Below, one piece after another: positions 12,888 to 24,440 of a DNA stretch of 64,000 nucleotides. Position 1 is the stretch's first letter, and every line of letters begins with the position of its first letter. Source of the stretch: Coprinopsis marcescibilis (taxonomy: Eukaryota; Basidiomycota; Agaricomycetes; Agaricales; Psathyrellaceae); assembly GCA_004369085.1 (NCBI GenBank), contig ML210164.1, forward strand, positions 149,675-213,674, written 5' to 3'. Under the pieces are notes generated by a model. The model worked only from the letters and a program-made list of their open reading frames with translations. It did not search any database and was not told the DNA's origin. The translations under genes and the position numbers were made by a program.

Positions 12888-15800
12888 CTATGTCGTAGGA
12901 GCCAGCAGGTCAGACCCAAGGCCATCGTGCCACAACAACACCATCTGCTTCACAGTCCGAGTGAGAGACCGAGAGACATCCTTGAGCAGCCTGGCGATCC
13001 GATGGGGGCATGTTGGCGGCAAAACCCTAGCACCCTTCACCGAATGAGACGTTCGACGCACCATCAGCAAAGATCTGCTTTCAGCTGGCGCACCCTGTCC
13101 AGAGTTCGAGCATACTACAGTGCTTGACCCTGACGCCAAGTCCGCCTTTGCACAGGCCTTCTCTTGCAGGCAAGATGGTGAAACAGCCGAACAATATGTG
13201 GACGAGGCGAGAGTGTTATCGGTGGTATTTCCTTCAGTGAGGTTGTTGGCCGACGAGAATAGAGAATTGCCGCTCCTGTGGAGAGTGGACGACCCAGTAG
13301 TCGTATTCAAGGACGAGCCCGCGACAACGCACGGAATGGGAGGTGTCAGACTGGTAGTCGTGCCAGGGCTGATATCAAGTTTACCGTTTGGTGTTGAAGA
13401 GGGTGGATATACTGACGCCTCGGGGAACTGGGACGGTTGAGATATCGACGGGGATGCCTCTCCAACAGCGAACACGGATGTTGACTCGAGGGAATCAGGC
13501 TCCTCGAGGACAGGAGAGACTGTACCAACTGCAACGGTAGTACCGATAGGGACGTCATGCTGAGAATTGGTAGAAAGGTTGTAGCCAGAGCAGATAGAGT
13601 GGATCCGTTTGGCCCTCGCTCGCGCCCGAGAGAACATATCAGCAGCTGCACGTTTGCCTGTTGAGTGCGCCAGAATGGCAGAAGATCTACGAGCAAGATT
13701 GAAGAGTGTATCACTTGTAGCTGACGACAGTGTTTCCGCGATGTCGGCCCTGGAAGCGGTAGACGATGCCTTTGGCCATGGGCCGAGTTTCAGGACTGAA
13801 AGGGCAGAAGCCTGCGAGGTCCGCGAAGTCTTGGTCCGAGGAGCAGTGGGGAGATCTGATTGGATAGACACTCGGTTGGGCTTCCGTAAGCTTTTGGAGG
13901 AATAAAAGGGAAAGAAGGATTTGGCGTTGTTGACGATGTCTTCCAGATCGAAGTTGTGCTCTGGGGGTTGATAGTCATAGTTGTACTCTGGGAAGGGATC
14001 AACATCGCTCTTATATCTCCTACCAACGTAGATCTTCTCCCTGTTTCGGATAGGAGCGGGTGGAATGTCATCGTCGGTATTGGGGATGTATGGGGCTGGA
14101 GTGGGGGTGCCGCGTCAGATATTACACCGAACAAATCAGTAGGAAAGAAGGGTTACGTTTCAAGAGACCCGCCTCTACGTCTGGGAATTTTCTAGGAATT
14201 GGTAATTAGGTAGATTGTTGCGCTGAGGTGCTTTCACTTCTTACATCGAATCAAAGAATGGATGTGATTGGAAATCGGAAACCGCGATGCGTTTTTCAAC
14301 TTGTTTTTCCAACAGCTGTGCGACAAAGGTATAGGCTGCATAGCAAGAACAACCAGTGATTCAAACTGACCTTGAGGACGAAGTCCTTCGCATCCGCATC
14401 GATCCCGAGTGTACGGAAGATTACAGGTTCCTTCTTAATCTTCCTCATCATACAGGTAAGATCTGACCCAACCCATGGAGTCTAGGATCCAGGGAAAGCT
14501 TCAGTGTCTGTCCATATCCAGATTCAGCACGAAGTGAATAAACTTACATCGCCCTGTAGTAGTTCATACAAAACCACCCCCGTCGACCACCAATCCGTCT
14601 CGTACGAGTAGAGCTCCTGACAAACTACCTGTGGGGACATGTACACTAGCGTCCCTGCAAACCCGTCTGTCGTCGGCCCCGATGGAGTCTGGCGATTCGA
14701 CTTAACATAACCGGCTCGGCTCCTCGAGCTGTGATGTTGTTTGGACGTAAAATCTTTGCAGAGCCCAAAGTCTACAACGCAAATGTGACCATCAGCCTTG
14801 ATGAGTATGTTTCCTGGTTTGAGATCGCGGTGGACGATTCCGTTGCCGTGAAGAAACTTGACGGCCACGATCTGAGCAGACGACGGAGTTGGCATTAGTC
14901 AAAGGTAAGGCACTTAGATTTGAGTTGTGTAGTACTCGCCAATTCAGATATGTAAAACCTCGCCATATCTGTGCTAAAAGTCTTCATCTTGTATAAGAGG
15001 TGTGCGAGATCCCCTCCTGCGTAGTAGTCCTATGAGAGAATGTCAAAGGAAGCGTCACGAAGAGGTTAGGAGCGTACTGTAACGAGATAGAAGTTCTCCA
15101 TATCATGGAAACTGTCCACCATGTCCAGCACAAAACGATGCCCTTTAATCCTTTTCAAGAGCTTCTGCTCCTGAAGCAACGTATGGTAGCTTTCCAGCGC
15201 CAATTTGGAGATGACCTTTATAGCCGATATCTTGTTTGACTCCTTTGACTTTGCCAGATACACCTTGCCCTGCGCACCCTGACTGAGAAACTGGGTGAGG
15301 ATATAATTCCGGACGGCGTCCGTGCGCTCATACGTCTTCAAGCTTTCGAGTTTACCCCCATTGTCGACGTTCCCTTTTATTTGCCACAATACAGGAAAGG
15401 AATTCATGCTCGAGAACTTCATGAACGACGGTGTGCGAATTTTATCGTCCAAGACGACCTTCGGTACTGGTTTGCGGCGTATAGCGGGACGCACGTTCTC
15501 CTTGCCTTCGCGACGAATCGGTTTTGGTTTAACAGGCCGAATGTCGTGTTTTTCCGTTTTGAAAGGTTCATGGACGGATGCACTCCCGCCCTTGGAGGCT
15601 CGCAGTATCTCGTCGGCGTAGACGACGAATGGTGGGTGTAACTTTGGTACCACCCGGAAGGGTAAGCGATCTTGGCTGGAAGCACTGGAAGAGGGCTGGT
15701 CTGATCCGTCAGGATTTGTTCCATCCACTGAAGAACGTTGGCCTTGAACATGGAGTGACGCTCGTTTGGTCTCGAGGTAATTTTCTCGGACCATGTCGAA

Positions 15801-16214
15801 GCAGGAGAACTAAGGGTGCTTTTATGTGAGTGATGGTCAGATGGAATGTCAAGGGTGGACCTGCATCGTCCGAGCCGAATTCGGGTTCCTCAGTGCGCAG
15901 ATCGTCTGTAAAGCCTTGGGCGAACATCGAAATACGAAAGTCTTGGGTGATTCCGTCGCAAATATGAGTACGCTCAACCCCGGACACAGTTGACAATCGA
16001 GGCGTGGACTCTAGCGCCCCAGTGTCACTTTGCTTGAAGAAGGAAACATCAGAAGAAAGACATGCCTAGATAGTCGCTGAGAAAACTCATTCTCCTACAG
16101 TTATGAAGAACTTACCATCTCCTCGGCAGCCTGGCGAATCTCCTCCTCTTGTTGCGGCCCTGGAGTCGTAGAGAACTCTGGAATAGATATTTTGCAGGAA
16201 AAGATAGAGGTCAT
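12888..16214 (-). CDS. AGC-like serine/threonine protein kinase with long N- and C-terminal extensions
   Basis: ATG 16214 gives MTSIFSCKISIPEF and an acidic, low-complexity N-terminal region across several exons. The kinase domain begins FLSQGAQGKVYLAKSK (glycine loop) with the catalytic Lys in ISAIKVISK and a helix-C Glu in LLQEQKLLKRI. The hinge is ENFYLVT, followed by the catalytic loop VHRDLKPGNIL and VVDFGLCKDF. The activation segment carries a Ser/Arg-rich insert and ends GTLVYMSPQ, so the usual APE is SPQ. YSYETDWWSTGVVLYELL, TPWVGSDL and KRIAVSDFQSHPFF complete the C lobe. A linker (PPYIPNTDDDIPPAP, NREKIYVGRRY) leads to a long Ser/Thr/Pro-rich tail of about 320 residues ending at 12888. 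The splice around 15790-15860 is unresolved: no simple GT-AG pair joins the frames I prefer. Upstream regulators are unknown. Confidence 0.85.
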
Positions 16215-17020
16215 TCAGGTAATCGTGGATAGGGCATTGGTGTAGGGTTGTCTTTGATAAGGAAGATGCTATTTTCGACAGTGAAGCGATATGTCCTGCC
16301 TGGCTGGTAACGCTCCCTGGACTGGATTGTCAACCACCACACGATCAGCTCGTCTGAATCGCAATAGAAAATGGTCGAACTCACAGCTCCCGACGGATCT
16401 TCAAGCTTCAAGCTTCATCGCTGCCTGTTCGCCGGCCTCGACCACTTGATTCAGTTGCCGTTAAAATTAGGCTCGACGATCGTGATCACTGAAAAAAACA
16501 CTTCCAGTCATTCCATTCATTCTTCAGACAATTCGATGCGCAGTTCACTGGAAAAGAATTTATTTGATTTGTACGCGATGTGATAACAGAAGTATTGAGC
16601 AACAGAAGATTGTAGGATAGTCACCAGCCCAGCAAATTTCTCCTCAAAACTTTCCTCGTCATGGGCACCAGCCGAGGCGATGCCTCGAAGAAAAAGAGAT
16701 GAGATCAAACGAAATCGACCAGGCAAACAACTATCCCAACGTTCGTAAACGTTTTGGGTCGCTCTAGAGGACGGGAACGCGGACAAGGAGGCGGAAGAGC
16801 TGAACCAAGTCCGAACTTTGAGTCCTCCGAAATTGTTCTAAAGGAAAAACACTCGCTGGACGCGAGCTTTTTATACTCGCCCCTACCATCAGCTCCCACG
16901 GGCCGGCTATGTCTGGCCGCTCCCGCCCGGTGTATCACGGACCCGGGACCAAAGTTAGTAGCAGGGTTGTGGCTAGCGACTTCATCCTTCCTCTAGCTTT
17001 CTTAGCTTTCTTTCAACAGA
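16215..17020. promoter_or_regulatory. Divergent intergenic region between kinase and PEX11-like gene
   Basis: Contains the upstream regions of both flanking genes, which are transcribed away from each other. A TTTTTATACTC stretch near 16868 could serve as core promoter for the + strand gene. Short open frames on both strands have no recognisable content. Confidence 0.4.
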
Positions 17021-18205
17021 ATGGCCAGAGTTTCGAAACCCTTGACGATGGCTCGTCTTAATGACACGATTTTGGGCTGCTTTCAACTTGTCAAGCCTTC
17101 GGAAACACTCGACCATTTGATTCGGTACCTGGGAACATGGAGTGGAAGCGAGTTGAGTTGGACTCTTATATTCAGATTATTCGATGCTGACAATGAAGTT
17201 TAGCAAGCTTTTCATGGTCAGTCTACGTGATAGTCGAAGTGATGTCGTATTGAAAGTCACTACACATCTCAGGTTGTTCAATACGCGCTCAAGTTGATTG
17301 TCCAACTGCTGCAATTGCGAGCCAGGTTGCAGCATCGTGCAGGCCTTAGACCCTCTGCAAAGAGTGGTACTGCTGCTGGATACACGAAACTGGCCGGTGT
17401 AATTGGTGATTCGCGTACTTTGTGGCGATTCTGGGGTATGTTTGCATATCCAACCCATGAATGAGCTACAGTGCTAATGCAACCTAGGTCTTCTTCCAAT
17501 TGTCCAATGGCTCGTTTCCTTGGAGCGTAACCCTCCAGTCACCCGTACTCTTCTGACTATTGAGAGGCTACAAGGCTGGTCCATGCTGGGATACTACCCG
17601 CTGGAGCACCTTTATTACCTTGTCTCTCACAAGATCATTCCTTCCACCATCACTTTCCCGCTCTCCTCGCTCTCCGCCAAACCCCGTAAGCTCAATCTAG
17701 ACGCTGGGAAGCTCTCTTTGTGGTCTACTCGGTTCTGGGCAGCCTACGTCTTCCTCCACATCGCACACCTATTTGAAGACCGCAAGCTCCTAATTCAGAA
17801 GCAGCGTGCCCTCCGCAAATTCAAAGGAACTGGTCTCACATCGGAAGAGAAGATAGAAATCAGCCAACGCTGGGATGCATTCTGGTCTGAAGTTGTCATC
17901 AACCTCGGAAACCTTCCTCTCACTATTCACTGGTAAGCGGAATATTCGCCCGTCCCTAGCAGCCTTCTGAAAATCGTTATGCAGGTCATTGGAGAATGGA
18001 TTGATTAAGAATGAAGTAGGATCAATGTTTCTTTTTCTTTTTCGTCCATACTAACTTTTGGCTCCAGTTTTGGGTTAACTTGCTCGGTTTCATAACCGCC
18101 GTCGCATCCTTCAGGTCTGGCTGGAAGGCAACTGCATTGCCTCCCGCTCCACCGAGCCCTCCAGCCCCTGCGGCCGAGGAAAAGAAGGACGACATTGTCA
18201 TTTAA
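17021..18205 (+). CDS. PEX11-family peroxisomal membrane protein
   Basis: Predicted membrane protein of peroxisomes involved in elongation and division of the organelle (PEX11 family). ATG 17021 opens MARVSKPLTMARLNDTIL; a second in-frame ATG lies at 17048. The conserved N-terminal block is LDHLIRYLGTWSGSDKLFMV, assembled across two introns through a 13-nt microexon (17204-17216). Next come VQYALKLIVQLLQLRARLQH, SRTLWRFWGLLPIVQWLVSL and GYYPLEHLYYL. The C-terminal part has WSTRFWAAYVFLHIAHLFED, a charged linker, and a final hydrophobic segment FWVNLLGFITAVASFRSGWK. A Pro/Ala-rich, lysine-containing tail ends DDIVI. The assignment rests on the YLGTWSGSDK / VQYALK signature and overall order; which PEX11 subgroup it belongs to is open. 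Confidence 0.82.
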
Positions 18206-21200
18206 TACACTCAAGAAATTCAAAATACCACTTTGCCATCAACAGTGCAATAAGTTTGTGTAACTGCAGCCCGTAATGGAGGCTCAGGTTGGAAAATTCA
18301 TCAACAAGTGGCAATGGCGCATTTCAGCGTTACTGTGATGCTTTCATGGATCTCGCGATACCTTTCAGCCGCATCAAAGATCGGCGGGCACCATTTACAA
18401 GTTACTAGTGACCTTCTGTCTTCATCTAGCGCTCAATCATCGTTCAAGGAACCATTTATCTAAGGAATTACCCCCACTTCTGTCACGGGACGGTACGCAT
18501 CTGAGCCGCATGTATTGACATGGACTCAGAACGGTTTGTATACGCCTCTCTCCCTCTTCTCATTCAAACGCCAACCAACTTCCGTCATTCCCTCTAGGAC
18601 ATCTCCACTCTGCTTCTGGTTTCACATACCCAAACGGTGCACACCCCAAACTCTAACCCAATCCAAATCCCCGGACGCCGAACTCAAAGAAGACTCGGAT
18701 GTGCATCATCCATACATATTCCATATTACTCCCAAGAGGTCATGCATTACGATACCCACAGTGTATTTATGTGCGTCTTGCGAATGATTAGCAATTGGTT
18801 CCTTCCTGGGCACTTCCTTCTCAGAAGGCACGCAAAGTGAGTGCAGCGCCGCTTCGACTTCTCATGATAGATGTGATGTGATATGTCATGCAATGTTATG
18901 TCGGATCGTCCGTCGGACGGATGTGGTTCCTTCCTGACTTGCTGGTATGAACTTGGTCTCGATGTGCAGTACTGACTTGCCACTTGGAGGCGTCGCAAAT
19001 TTTCCGCTTCTAAACGTGAGTACGCCCTTGACACTCGATATTATCTGCCCAGCATTCATCCAACCTATCTGGTCGCAGGTCACTCGCTTTCGGTTTCTGT
19101 GTTCACACACGAAGTCCAGTTTTGACATATCCAATCATTCCAAGATGCAGAGGGAGGAGAAGTCAACCTAGGCGACCACATATCTGCCAGCTGGACTTGA
19201 CGTGTCGTGACTCCCAAAACGACCATATCCGCTCACTGTGTGGGGTGTTCTGTTCTTCGGAAGGAGACTACCCTACTTGCCTTGGTAGCCACACCGGCCC
19301 CTATGTACCTGCCTACCTATCTAGGCGTCAGGTTATCTGAACTGGTGAACCGGTGATCTCATGTGACAACTGGGGTGATATCAAGGGAAACTGAGAAATG
19401 ATGAAGTTTTGGAGCAGTATGTGTATGGTAAGAGCTTCTTGTGTATATTCCGAGCGAGCGGAGGCAAGTGCTGATGCGCAGTTTCTTTAGTCGGAGGAAG
19501 GTATAGATCTCCGAGGAACATGATTGGAATTGGGGTTGGTAATTCTGTGGTTTCGTTATTTTACCTGGACTATCCCAGTCATGTTGCCGCATGTACCGGC
19601 GCGTTCAACTCGAGGTAATGGCAAGATCAAGTGGGCATATATCGTGCCGTCTCGTCCACACAAGATTACCATCCCCTTATTGGCATGACACATAATCAAC
19701 CTGTTCTGTGAGTCACTCAGCTTGTGGTTCATGTAAGCGCGTAATGACCGTTTCTCCGTAGCCCCAGCTGAGCGAAGCGGCAAGAGATGAGATCGACTGA
19801 AGCTACCTCGGCTTAAGTAATGCATCTTCGAGCCAATCCATTGGATCCCTTCGCTCACGAGCCAGTCGTATCAGCAAACTGAACCTTCACTTACAGCGTG
19901 TTGTCTCAAGTGCTCGTCAAGCTCCCAGGAGCTTCTACCTTTCAGCCAATCAGACTGCCGGTTGGGTAATCGAAAATCTCAACCTAGGCTCAAGCTTAAC
20001 CTCTTGGTTTGCTTCAATGTAAATCCTCTGACATCTAGACCACATTGCGCCTGTTGCAGTGCTGGTAAGCAATCACCGGGCGCACCATAATCTAGTTTTT
20101 TCATATTGACCTGATCACTTGGTTTAATTAACAGTCAATCGCCGTTACACACAATGATCATCAAACTTTGGACTGCGGTACCTACCTTCAGACCGTCTTG
20201 CTCGGCATAAAATAAGCTATACCCTATACAATTTCAACGCCCTCCATCCAACCTGAACTTCGCCACAATCTAGTAGGTATGTTTCTGGTTGGTGCAGGCA
20301 CGGCTTATTAATAGCTCACTGACATGACAATCTCAATGTCCAGCTGACTCCATCTCATCTCGCCAAGCAACCATTATCCCAGGTGGACCCCGAGCTATTT
20401 CGAATTCCATCAATGTTCTCTGTGAGTCCCTGAGCCCCGAGTTTCATTCAAGTCGCCGCTGTCTTTAAACGCATGATATCCGTATCCATATTCCACAATT
20501 GCACAAACCTGATATTTATTTTATTAAAATCTGCATCTGAATTTGGGCAGGGAAGCACACCATCCGGAATGACCCACCTTGCGTTATGATTATGGCGTTG
20601 GCTTTCCGCGGTTTACTTATTCGGGGTACCACGAGACCTACTATGTGCGTTCGTTTGCAGCAATCTATCAATAATTCAAGGCGAAAAGGTCAACCTCGGG
20701 TACGCTGTAGAAAGGCACTGCCCATTCGCCGTTCCTGGCACGCACACAGCGGTCGCATTCTCATCATGCAGATCTGTTGTTATATATCTATGTCTGATTA
20801 TATCAGACAAAAAAGGAATCCCAGCCGTTCGCCTACCTTCCTACCTCTTTTACAACTTTTGGCTGATCACTGTAGCCTGCTTACTGTTGATATTTTATAA
20901 TTAGGACCTGACGCCTCGTCGGAGAATCCGTCTTCGGAAACAACTCGAACTCGCATCTACGGGAATCACTCAACACCAACGCGACTCAACGAGCATTTGG
21001 AATGCTACGCGTACACACGGCTGTTGCCACTTTCTTACGCAAGGGAGCTCTGAGTTCCGAGCCGTTCAACCTTACAATAATTTGAGTAGTAATGCAAGGA
21101 TGTCTATGTGCTCCTTCCAACCCGCAAAGAGATGTCATGTAACCGTAGAGCCCAATGCACGGCGAGCGGTTACTCCTCTTCCGGATATCTTGTTGCCCCG

Positions 21201-22269
21201 ACGGCTTTGCCTGCGCCAACGACCGCAGTCGACCCGCGGTTAGTCTCCACACAACAACGCGCCTTGCCAAGATCCGGCACTTGTGGTTCACAACGCCCAA
21301 CGCACCATGCAATACACAGTCAAAATCAAATCACTAAATCTCTCCATAATCACATTGTGCCCGCCCAGCAGTTACATAAAACGCCACAGTATAAATCATG
21401 GTAGTAGTGGTAAGATGGCGTCGGCATGGACTGTGACGTACCTCGCATGTGCGTGCCATTGTGAACCGCGTTTCCCGAGTCATCCGTACGTACAGGAAGG
21501 ATTTAACGGTGAGTGTTTGCATGATTCATGCACTAATGCGATGCTGGACCAGGTGCTGCCGTATACTACTACGGCGGAGCAGTCTCCGAGTTCTCCAGAG
21601 CCAGAGCACACGACAACTTGACACTGACAGATCTCGTTCGTTGAACCGTTCGGAAGACGACAATGTCCGCCATAAACCCTCAATACAACTAAAACCGTCA
21701 GGATGTCATTGAAACCTCGGGATAATCGCTCTGAGCAATTGTTCCAGGATACCAATTTGTCCACGTGGAACCGCTGATTATGATGAATATCCAGCAGAGG
21801 CAACGGGAAGGAGAAGCACTGAACTGACAAGCAAAAATGATTCGATTGAATATGGGATAATAATGATACACACAGCAACAATATGTACATGCAAGTCCTG
21901 ACAATATATACATCTTGGAACAACGTTGAAGGGAGAGCAGACTGGAGAGGCACAAGACAGGAACGGATAAACGTGTGGTGAAGTAGACAACAAGAAGGGA
22001 GAGAAGTGAGGGGACATTGGTCGAAAACCCGAAACCGGCGTCGTAATATCGTGAATATACTGCTAGCATAAAATAAAATGAGTGTCGTGAGGCCCAACGC
22101 ATGCCAACTGTTAAAAAGCAACAGCGGCGACCCAGGAAGGATTATTAAAAACGTGCAACCGTCGAAGGGTAAAAGTAAGCATTAAATGTCGTATACGAAT
22201 AAGGTTATAGTGAACGAAGTGAATGGTAGCAACCAGTAAGGATGGAGTGGCGAAAGGCCTCTGACCAAA
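18206..22269. other. 4-kb stretch without a supported gene
   Basis: Between two expressed-looking genes I find no family motif, transposon protein, tRNA B-box or long repeat. The longest open frame (213 codons, minus strand, 22121-21480) is hydrophobic and Cys/Ser-rich with no domain, and it overlaps the expected 3' end of the Galpha gene, so I do not call it. The first part must contain the 3' UTR of the PEX11-like gene and the last few hundred bases that of Galpha. A non-coding RNA or a very short-exon gene could be missed. Confidence 0.5.
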
Positions 22270-24218
22270 TCATACAAGAGCCGCTGATTGAAGATAACCC
22301 CGGAAGATGGAATCTCGGACTAAATGAAATGGTCAGTGTGGTCCCTAAACAAGGTGGGAAGTGAAGCATACCGTTGCCGATGATGCGCTGAGTAGTTTTC
22401 GTATCCTATCACATGCGGTATCAGATAAAAGGTCCAAATCCAAAATGATCAGTCAGGAGGTCGACTCACAACAACGCTGGTGAAATGTGTATACAACACA
22501 CGCCGGTTTTCGTTGTTTTTCCGATGAACCTGAAGGAAGTGGGCGCGGAAATACTGGACGACTGTTTCATAATCGTTGGACCTGTCCCCAAACGATGTAA
22601 TACTGTGGATACCAACCGCCCGGGCGTTAGAGAACTATTGATGTGCATCTAGTGCGGCGGAAGACATACTATTTCTTGACTCTGAGGCCTTTATCTAGCT
22701 TGGCTCGCAGTAGATCGGTCTTATCTATGATCTCCAGTAAGAAACGACAGATCAGAACCCTGATGGAGGCCTTACTGAGGAAGAGAACGAGATGAACGTT
22801 CTTAAGCAGAGCGTTGGAGCATATCTGTGTGAAGAGCTGGAGAGAATCGTCTATCCGGTTGGTTCGAGGATCTTCTTCCAAATACTGAATAAACAAAGTA
22901 GGCATTGGGAAGAGGGAGTAGTAGTGCATATACTCACCTGATCGAACGCACTAACGGGTGCGACGAATATAATGGCGTTGGCATCATCGAAGTACGGAAC
23001 CCACGTATGGCGTTGGCCACGCGCTCCCCCAACATCGTAAAGATGCCAAGTAACATCTTTACCATGGAGATTGACGTCGAATGTGTGTTCAGCAACACCC
23101 ATGGTCTGGATACGGGCATGAAGGATATCGTCTATAGGGAAGTAGTGAGTATATGCGCTCGAGAGCGGGCTCTAGGGCTTACCCGTAGTTGGAACGTAGT
23201 CGGGAGCTGCTACGCGATCGATGTGCCTCAAAAAGCTGCGCGCATTGATATCAGAGCCAAGATATAGCAAAAGAGCACAGTGATGCTCACAATTCAGACC
23301 ACTCGTCGAGTTTCAGTTTGCGCTTAGCCATAAGGCCCTTGACGGTTGGGTGGTTCCAGAGCTCCTGGATGTCAGATTCACAGAGCTGGAGCATACGTCC
23401 AATTTCCTTGACCAATGGATCCTGAGCCAGATTCTCCCGGGTCGCTCTCTCTTCCTCCACTGATGGCCGATGCTTCTTCATCTTCCCCAGAGCACTTTCT
23501 ATTGTCCGTGCTTGCCAACCGCTTCGAACATACACAGAACCTTTTCCAGATCCTGAGACGGTGATACCACCAGTGAGACGATTGGCCAACTGTTCATCCG
23601 TCGCGACTAGCGGGGAGAGGCGCCGACGAAGGTTAGCGATGTGCAGTGCGCCGTTCCTCGCCTCGTCTAGTACTGACAGGGAGTTCATCGAACCGTTCTG
23701 GTGGAGACTGGAGGACGGAGGTGAAGCACTTTCGGGTGTGCCGTTTGTCTTCCGGGGTGTGGTTTCGTCCCCTGTGGCATCCGCGCCCTCGAGAGAGTCG
23801 TCGTAATTATCGAGGATGGATAAAATGTGTTTCAAAGAATGAACGACGTTGAAATAGATAACTGTGGTCCAGGACGCGCGCTCTTGCTCAATTGAACTGG
23901 GCTTGTACATAAGTTGAAACTGCTTCTGCAGCGTCGACTTTCCGCTCTCTGCCTGGCCGAGCAGCAGCAACTGCATAGGGGAGGTGAGTATATGCAGTTG
24001 AAAGAGACCGCCGGTGGATTGCAGACCTTGACATCGCCCTTTTTGCGTCTCAGGAGTTCCCTCTCCTCCTTGAGGTCATCGTCAATCTGCTCCGAGATGC
24101 GCTTCGCCTCAGCCTCGGCCTCGAGACGTTCCTGCCTCTCGAGGTCTGTCTCGGTGGGGGATGGCTTGAGGGCGGCAGTGATAGGGTCGTCCTGACTGTA
24201 TAGGGATGGGGTCCGCAT
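22270..24218 (-). CDS. Heterotrimeric G protein alpha subunit, large divergent fungal type
   Basis: Predicted GTP-binding signalling subunit. ATG 24218 gives MRTPSLYSQDDPITA, so the Gly-2 myristoylation signal of canonical Galpha is absent. A charged helix follows (RQERLEAEAEAKRISEQIDD). The P-loop is LLLLGQAESGKSTLQKQFQL. The helical domain carries a long Ser/Thr/Gly-rich insert (about 150 residues after YFNVVHSLKHILSILDN). Switch I reads HARIQTMGV, keeping the Arg and Thr. Switch II reads YDVGGARGQRHTW, with Ala replacing the catalytic Gln. NKTD is formed exactly across an intron (22742-22694 region), followed by LLRAKLDKG. FGDRSNDYETVVQYFRAHF, YTHFTSVV and the C-terminal helix RDSIFRGYLQSAALV end at 22270; there is no ADP-ribosylatable Cys at position -4. 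About seven exons. Which receptor it serves is unknown. Confidence 0.9.
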
Positions 24219-24440
24219 GGCCTGTGCGGGATATGTGGAGGTCGGGATGATGATAGTGGGGAAGGAAGAGAAGTCAGACAGGCCCGGACTACGCGTCCTA
24301 TTAGTGATTTGAGAGGGCAGATTTATTCTGCGCCATCTTGTTTGGACTGGGAGTTTCATCGCCAATTTAGGGTCCTTCCATCAAAGCGTGACATCACGGC
24401 ACGATTAAATCTCGCCTTCCGAATCCGGCACAACCCAAAA
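24219..24440. promoter_or_regulatory. Shared divergent promoter of Galpha and cyclophilin genes
   Basis: The start codons at 24218 (minus) and 24441 (plus) are 222 bp apart and divergent, so both core promoters must lie in this stretch. No TATA box stands out. Confidence 0.45.

Noticed and set aside
16211..16411. Minus-strand frame of 66 codons upstream of the kinase, considered as its first exon
   Set aside because: No GT or GC donor joins it sensibly, while ATG 16214 directly opens a continuous exon (MTSIFSCKISIPEF) in the correct frame.
21480..22121. 213-codon minus-strand open frame, Cys/Ser/Leu-rich
   Set aside because: It overlaps another open frame of similar composition, shows no domain or conserved motif, and probably lies in the 3' flank of the Galpha gene. 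Likely chance.
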